Assembly (NCBI GenBank): GCA_030710605.1
Contig: CP092870.1
Coordinates: 91,193,042-91,257,041, forward strand
DNA from: Cordylochernes scorpioides
Lineage: Eukaryota > Arthropoda > Arachnida > Pseudoscorpiones > Chernetidae
Length of the DNA stretch: 64,000 nt
Direction of reading: 5' to 3'
A program made the position numbers and the translations under genes. Positions 54,701-63,700 of the stretch are shown here, one piece after another. The first letter of the stretch is position 1. Every line of letters starts with the position of its first letter. Below the pieces are notes generated by a model, which made no database searches, had not been told where the DNA came from, and was given only the letters and a program-made list of their open reading frames with translations.

Positions 54701-57700
54701 GTTGGCGTTCAGCCAACTGAAATATTGGTAAAATAAATGATATTTTGATCCAATATATGCCTTTTTATTTAAAGATTTATTTATGGATTGCTCTATTTAC
54801 AAACATATATTTATATACTAGTATATTCTTGTATAACCTATTTTTACAGCTCCTATACTGCAATGATTTAAAAATTGTGTGAAAGATATTTTTATAAATT
54901 ATTCTGTTCATCTGGAAAACTATGTAATGAACAACAAATAATAGAAATGCAATAAGAGAAATAAGCTGCGTAAAAAAAATGCAAACTTTACATATATGAA
55001 AAAAGCCCGAAATGCGTCCGTGGTTAGCTTTTCTTGATTAATCAAGAATGGGTATTTGGCAAATTCTGGAATAATTAAAAATAAACGAGAGTAGTTGATA
55101 TTTATTCCGATAGATGGCGCAAGCCATCAGCAACTTTCAGTTGCACGATAAGGAGATGCCTTTTTCTAAATTTACATATATGCAAATATACAAACATTTA
55201 CATATATGCAAGCATTCAAACATTTACATATATGCAAATAGGCAAACTCCCACAACTTTATGTTGTATTTACTTATATATATTTCAGGATCTGGATTCAT
55301 GGCCTTCAGGATCTGGTCTAGATTTAAAGTCCAGACCTGGGACAAGAAAAAAAAAACTTATATATGTAGTATATTTTGAGTTAGATAGTTCACAACCTTC
55401 TTCTAATATTTATTATAACCCCATATCTATATAAAAATATGTATCGACCTTGTAAAAATGAATATAACAAATAAACAAAGAAGCAGACGTAGACCAGACG
55501 AACAGGTGTTTATGGGCAAACGACGATAATGAGTTCAATCACTCCGTCAACCCGGCGCCGGACAGGTGGCGTGATTATAGGAACCAATCAGAACTCGCCA
55601 CCATATGCGGGAGTCCAGTATATAAAGGCCCAGAAATTAGACAAAGTAGTTGTTTTCAGAGCGACGCCGTTATACGGTCGGTCGGATCTCTCACCCCCCC
55701 TTCTATCCGCGTAGGCTTAGGGCATCCGTGACGTCCGTGGTCTACCTCTACTTCTTGGAGCTACCATCTAGACCTGCCTCTGTCTCTTGCTGTCCCCGTG
55801 CGGGAATCTCATCACGCACCCACTACCACGACTGCCCAATACATTCCACATCGGGATTACTACATATATATACTAAAAATCTAATAAAAGGGCACTTCCT
55901 GGACGAGCAACTGAATGTCTCTAATAGTTACTGCCATCTATTGGAAAATATATCAACTATCTGGTGATTTTTTTTTTATATATATAAATTAGGATTTTTT
56001 TTCAGAGTTGTGGCTCATACCTTTTTTCTTGAAATATCAAGGAAGTAAACAAACCAACACCCAAACGATAAAAAAAAAACACCATTCAGTTACATGATTA
56101 GAGGATAGAAGTTGCCTGGCCGGCGTTCATATTTCTTTTAAAAATAAGACACTTTGACCAGTTAAATTTTTATTTTCTCAACGTTTTAACAAAAAACTGA
56201 TCAAAGTGTCTTATTTTTTAAAAAGAAAAGAATGATTAGAGGAGAGTTTATTCCTCAATTAAAAAATCCTTGTAGAACGACATTTGAAAATTATCCCGCA
56301 TGTGTTTCTTTTAAACGAAAAATCGAAATTTATTTTAAGGGTAAATAACGATTATTTCTAACCTTAGGGATGAAGTATGAAAGGATGAATTATGAAGAGT
56401 AATGATAAATGGAAAAAATAAAATGTCCAGGGATGGGAATCGAACCCACAGTGCTCCGCTTACCGGACAGATGTCATGTCCACTAGGCTACCCTGGACAT
56501 ATAATTTTCAAATGTCGTTCTACAATCGTAAGCCGCATAATATTGTATTATAAAAAATCCTTCTCTATAAACCTTCTGTTAAACGTACAAGATGTTGTGC
56601 AGGAATGGAATACAACTTCCAGAAGATGAGTGAGAATATGATTGACAACCAAGATGAGCCATATGATTACGCCTCCATCATGCACTACCAAGCCGACGCT
56701 TTTGCTGTGGATCCTAATCGTCCCACCATTATCCCTTTGGATGAAAGCGTCACTAAATTGGGAGGATACGAGTTTACTGAGGTAAGTCTATCTTTAACTA
56801 TACCACAGATTTCTTGGTCAGAGTTTTATTTTGTAAAACGATATTTGAAAATTATCCCGCATGTGTTTCTTTTGAACGAAAAATCGAAATTTATTTTAAG
56901 GAGAAAACACGATTATTTCTAAACCTTAGGGATAAAATATGAAAGGATGAATTGTGAAAAGTAATAATAAATGGAAAAATAAAAGTGTCCAGGAATGGGA
57001 ATAGAACCCACAGTGTTCCGCTTACCGGTAAAATGCCATGTCCACTAGACCACTTTGCTCAGGAGAACATAGATAAATGAATAAAATGCCGCCTGATGCA
57101 ATATTATTATAAAAAATAGTTATTAATATTCGTTTTTTTTTTTTGTACTCCTGTAGAATGGAAGAAATATACACCCATACCTCGCTTTGCGTCGGGGTTA
57201 CGTTCCAAAAAAAAAAACACGACGCAAATTGAAACGACGCAAAGTGAAAATATGTAAAGGCGCAATCAAAAACAAAGGTGTTGCCATATTTTAGGAAAAA
57301 ATTAAAGACTCGAATCCAAAACAACGCAACTTCGAAAATCTAACGACGCACAGTGAAAATCAGTAAAAATCAAGCAGCGACGCAATTTCGAAAAAAACGC
57401 GAAACGAAACGACGCAAAGCGAGGTATTGGTGTATATCCAAAAACTTGAGAATATAATGACAAAATTAAAAGAAACACATCTTCAGAAACCTGCTGCATT
57501 ATTTTTTAAAGTAGAATTCTGGATATTAAGAGAAACAGGGACAATGGAGATGTGACTTTATATATCCTCTCCTAGTATTGAGATTTAGGGTTAAATCAAT
57601 CAGTTCCTGAGGGAGACAATCTTCCATCACAATCCTTTTATATCAACGGACCATACTTTTAATGGAGGTAAGACATTGCCTTGATTTTGGACACGAATGA

Positions 57701-60700
57701 TAATATAATCAACAACAACAACAAAAGCCTTTATTTAGGGCATTCCGCCCCATATAGGATTCGCCGTATTTACACATCAACAAGAGGAGAGGGAAGAGGA
57801 AACATTTACAACAAAATAAATTTTGTCTCACATTCAGTTACCTATTTACAGATAGGTCATCCTCCAGTATCCTTTGCCCTGCATTCTTTCTCATGCGCCC
57901 AGCTTCTGTGCAGAACTTTAAGTATCTAACAATCAGTAATTCATCATCCAGAGCTGAAGAGAGAAGTTGACATATGCGATGGTATCTAAATTGACATGAT
58001 AATATAATCATATTTCTATCATCACTCGTACAGTAGACCCTCTCTCTGATAAGGCACAATTTGGATTATAGATTATAAACACAAGGTAATAAGACCAAAT
58101 CCAAATAAATAAATAAATAGTGTGTGACGTTTCAGTAACAACGCTGTTACTGAAACGTCATACACTATTTATTTATTTGGATTTGGTCTTATTACCTTGT
58201 GTTTAGAACCTCTCTCTAAAAGACATCACCAATTCGCAGAGTCGAAGTTTCCTTTAGAGAGATAGAGAGGTGTCCTCTTAACGAAAAACAGCTACAGTAG
58301 AACCTCTCTGTAAGGTACACCTACTTTCAGAGACAAAATGTATTTTAGGGAAAGTGTCCTTCTATCGGAAATTTGCTGAAAATAGTAAAAATGGCTATTT
58401 TTATCATGAAAAAAACTTTCTTTTGTAGAAAGATGCTCTTTATCGGGAGTGTATTCTCATTGAGGATTTTACTATAATTGGTAACCAAAAAAATGGTCAT
58501 TTTTGCCAATGAAAACTGCCCATTGTAGAGATTTTAACCTCTAGCTGTGTATAGTGTCTGCTCACTTCTAACTGTATTACTAATAATGAACCATGATAAT
58601 CATAATAAAATCCACGCATTTGTTTAAAAAAACATTATTCGTTCATTCGAGTAGATCCAGGTGTTCGCTATAGATAGAAACTTTAATCTTTGTTTATAAA
58701 TATAAAGGTTGCCTCTCCCGTTAAAATAGACGTCAAAACTAGACGCCACCTATTGACCTTCGCCACAAACTAGCTGCATGTGACAAAGCCACAACACCAG
58801 CTTTGGCAAACTGAGAAGTATCCACCTAGAGACCATTATAAATGACGTCTATTTTTGACGTCTATTTTGAATGGAGAGGAAACCTTTATAAATGACTATC
58901 CTCCCGGCAAAATTTCCATCTTTAATCTTTGTTGTTTACAGACTGACCTGAGGAAACTCAACAAACTCTACAAATGTAATAAGAAAGGACCTACGCCTAA
59001 ACCCACGGGCCGTCCCAATCCCACGGGCCGTCCCAAACCCACGGGCCGTCCAAGACCCACGGGCCGACCTAGACCCACGGGCCGACCTAACCCCACGGGC
59101 CGACCTAGCCCCACGGGCCGTCCATATCCCCCGGGCCCGAACCCCCATCCCTGGCCCTACCCCCATATTCCCCTCAGTCCTTACCCCCATCCTCGTCCTA
59201 TTGGCCCCGTCTACCCTGGACCCCCCGGAATTCCTATCCCCTATCCATCCGCATATGGTGTCTCAAACGGTAAGAATCACATAAAATCCTTTTTTGAAAA
59301 CCCCAAGCCTTGATATAATACACACACACACACACACACACAAAAGCCTTTATTAAGACACACAGGTCTTACAGAGGATTATCCTTGGGGTTACAAGACG
59401 GAGAAACCCATGAAAGTGGGAAATATACAAAGGGGGAAAAATGGAGAAAGATTATATACACATGATAAATATATACAGATTATTATTTGAATAATCCTAT
59501 GGAAAATAAGAAAAAATATATATAAATATGGATGGAAGAAGTGGAGAGCGAAAAGAGGAAAAAAAAAAACAGGTATTTACATATGGAACATACATATAAT
59601 GGAACATGTCAATTTAAGCTCTTCTGCCCACACAGCACAGGTGGACCATGGTTTTTTCAAGAAATCTTTAAGAGATTTTCCAGGAAAATCCGAGGCCTTG
59701 ATATAATAAATATATAAGAAAGATTTCACGAGAGAAGAGAATTTGAAATATTCTATTTACATCATACAAGTCAATGTATGGTAGCATAGATAATACAGTA
59801 AAAACAGTCTACCCACCATGATTATCATGGCCACGCGTGTACTAGGAATATATAATAATAAAAAAAAGCATAGATAAAATAATATGTTTAAAAAATAGAG
59901 CAATCCATATATTATATTATTTAAAAATGCTTATTTTGGATCATAAAGTTTAATTCCGATATTTCGTGTGGCAACTTGCCAAACTTCTTCAGGGAACAAG
60001 ATTATATTGAGAAGCTCGCGTATCAATTCACGATTTTAAATTTTATAGCAGTTGTACATACTCGTGAATTGATACGCGAGCTTCACAAAACAATCTTGTT
60101 CCCCCGAAGAAGTTTGGAGAGTAGCCACACGAAATATCGGAAATAAAACTTTATGATCCAAAATAGGCATTTTTAAATAATATAATAATATATATATGCA
60201 TATCTCCTAACCGTTTATATGAGCATTTTAGTTTGTTGATTATTGGCTATGGCGACGCAATAAAATATTCATGTGAGAGGTCAGGATATGCCTTTTTTTT
60301 TATATATATATTTTAAGATCTATTTATAAAAATTCTAATTATGACAATTAGTCTCATACATGAATTTGCGTACGATATTTAAGTTCAAAAATATATAAAT
60401 AGAATTTAAAAAACAGGTATTTACATATGATAGATACATATATGCATACATATATACATACATACATACATATTAACATATATTACATACATACATTATT
60501 TTTGCTTCACTAGATGGCGCTCTGCCATCTAAAAAGCACATGTGCTCGTGGTCAGGAGATGCCTTCTTTATTTTTAATATCAACACCTGACCCACTTATC
60601 TTTTATTTTTTTTCTATTGTTTTTTCATACATACATACATACATTTCATGTGTTAAGCGTATTTACGCAAATTTGGCCTTAAATACCCATTTCTTGATTT

Positions 60701-63700
60701 CTCAAGAAGCCTCTGGGACCAAAAATATTTTTGGTCGCAGTGGTTACAGCCTACTTAATGCTGACGAGCGCCAACAGCGCGAAACGCGTTCGTGGATGGC
60801 TTTTCTTGATTTATGAAGAAATTGGGTTGGCTAAATATCACGGAACAAGCTAAATAAACGTTTAGTTTATTTTTGCTCCACTAGATGGCGCTCTGCCATC
60901 TAAAAAGCACATGTGCTCGTGGTCAGGAAATTCCTTCTTTATTTTTAATACATATATTACATATATACATATTATATATATATATATATATATAAGCCTT
61001 TATTAAGACCTTTCATCTATTGCAAAAAAAAAATTACCAAAGAAAGAGATAGCAAGGGGTCGAAATGTATGACAAAATGTCTGTGTTTGTATGAACCTTC
61101 AGATGTAATGAAAAAAAGCATATCCTCGTTGGACACAGACACAATTAAATTTTATCATTATTATCATTATTCGAAAAAGAAATAATAAACAATATTAAGG
61201 TAAAGAGTTTCTTTTAATTTTGATTTTCGCAAGCTTTCGAACAAATTTTCTGTTCTTCAACGGGCTCTAAAACTTGCGAAAATCAAAATTAAAAGAAACC
61301 CTTTACCTTAATATTGTTTATGCTTTCTTTTTCAAATAATTTCTTGATAACTATTATCATTATTCATATCATTATTATTACAGTAACTACTTCTTTAGAA
61401 ACTGGTGCTGTGTGTAACGTCCTCGTGTTTGTTAGTTGACGTTAATCAGCAAGAAGTATTGGGAAGTTTAAAAAAAAAGTCTTTATTTCTTTTTGGCTAA
61501 CATCAGACATAATATATCAGACATAAGTTTACATGTGATATATATTACAATAAGTCAAAAGGCAACCACACAGAGTACCATCAGTGATAATAATGTGCTC
61601 ACTGATAATTTACTGTATAGGCATGCCAGCTGCCGTTACACTGTGTTACCTTCTTTATCAATTCCATTTTCTTTACATGACAGAGTCTCATAAAAAGAGG
61701 CCTCAAGGAAAAGACCAGGTTTTGGCCATGTTGGTCGTATTACCAGCTAATTGCTAACCCCTGGGATGATGCAGATTGCATTGATCTCTACACCAACTGC
61801 ACGCCGTGGTACTGGCAAGGTCTCTGCACTACTCTCAAGTCCATGATGACTATGTACTGTCCGAGATCATGCGGACTCTGTGATCAAATGGTAAGTAACT
61901 CTTCTTCTTCTTTCCCTTAGAATTTGAAGGCACGTGTTAATTTTTTTTTTGGTAAAAGAACATACTTTCAATTACAAACATATATGTGTATATCGCTTAT
62001 TGCAATACAAGTGTATATCGCTTATTACAAGTGTATATCGCTTATTGCAATACAAGTGTATATCGCTTATTACAAGTGTATATCGCTTATTGCAATACAA
62101 GTGTATATCGCTTATTACAAGTGTATATCGCTTATTGCAATACAAGTGTATATCGCTTATTACAAGTGTACATCGCTTATTGCAATACAAGTGTATATCG
62201 CTTATCACAATACAAGTGTATATCGCTTATCACAATACAAGTGTATATCGCTTATTACAAGTGTATATAGCTTATCACAATACAAGTGTATATCGCTTAT
62301 TACAAATGTATATCGCTTATCACAATACAAGTGTATATCGCTTATTACAAGTGTATATCGCTTATCACAATACAAGTGTATATCGCTTATTACAAGTGTA
62401 TATCGCTTATCACAATACAAGTGTATATCGCTTATTACAAGTGTATATCGCTTATCACAATACAAGTGTATTTCGCTTATTACAAGTGTATATCGCTTAT
62501 CACAATACAAGTGTATATCGCTTATTACAAGTGTATATCGCTTATCACAAGTGTATATCGCTTATTACAAGTGTATTTCGCTTATTACAAGTGTATATCG
62601 CTTATCACAATACAAGTGTATATCGCTTATTACAAGTGTATATCGCTTATCACAATACAAGTGTATATCGCTTATTACAAGTGTATATCGCTTATTACAA
62701 GTGTATATCGCTTATTACAAGTGTATATCGCTTATTACAAGTGTATATCGCTTATCACAATACAAGTGTATATCGATTATTACAAGTGTATATCGCTTAT
62801 TGCAATACAAGTGTATATCGCTTATCACAATACAAGTGTATATCGCTTATTACAAGTGTATATCGCTTATTACAAGCGTATATCGCTTATTACAAGTGTA
62901 TATCGCTTATCACAATACAAGTGTATATCGCTTATTGCAATATAAGTGTATATCGCTTATCACAATACAAGTGTATATCGCTTATCACAATACAAGTGTA
63001 TATTGCTTATTACAATACAAGTATATATTCTCGATTGACAGTTTACCAAAATGGACCGTTTCCATCCTTTCGCGGTTTCTTAGGCCAATTTTCCCTTCAA
63101 CTTTTCTATCTATTTATTTTTAATTGAAATTAGAGCCTTTATTCTCCATTGACTCACAAGATTATAGAGCTGGAGTGGAAGACCAGGAATGCTGGCAGAG
63201 AGTCTGGAAGATGTGCCAACAATGCAGAATTGAGCTGAAGCCAAGTCCTAGTTGTACCTATCAACATGTATATCGTGACAATAGCTCTGAAAGATATTAC
63301 TGTCACCTTTATTGAAAGCACAAGAGATAACCAAGTGTGAACAGCCTCTCTCTCCTTCAAAAAAAAACTATAAAAAATTAAAATAGATTTCCTATACATC
63401 AAAAACTTTCCACTTCCTTAAATTTTATCAATGAGTATAAATATTCCATCTTTATTTTCATATTATGATGCATTAGCGCGCCATCTGTTATCAAAATACG
63501 AAACTATTATAGACGCGTATGATTCTTTTAAAAATAAAACAATTTCTACTGTCCTTACTGCAATGGAAAAATTAATGGGAGGACTTTTTCATATATTTGG
63601 TATCCCATAAAAAGGCGACTTTGTTTGAAAGTTTTCATAAACAATTTTTTTTTTTTTTTCAAATTTTAATTGAAAGTTTTTATAAAATTATCACTTCTAA

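Noticed and set aside
61924-63127. Open frames of up to 399 codons in three phases
   Set aside because: Generated by the 20/25-bp minisatellite in the astacin intron; simultaneous openness in several phases shows it is periodicity.
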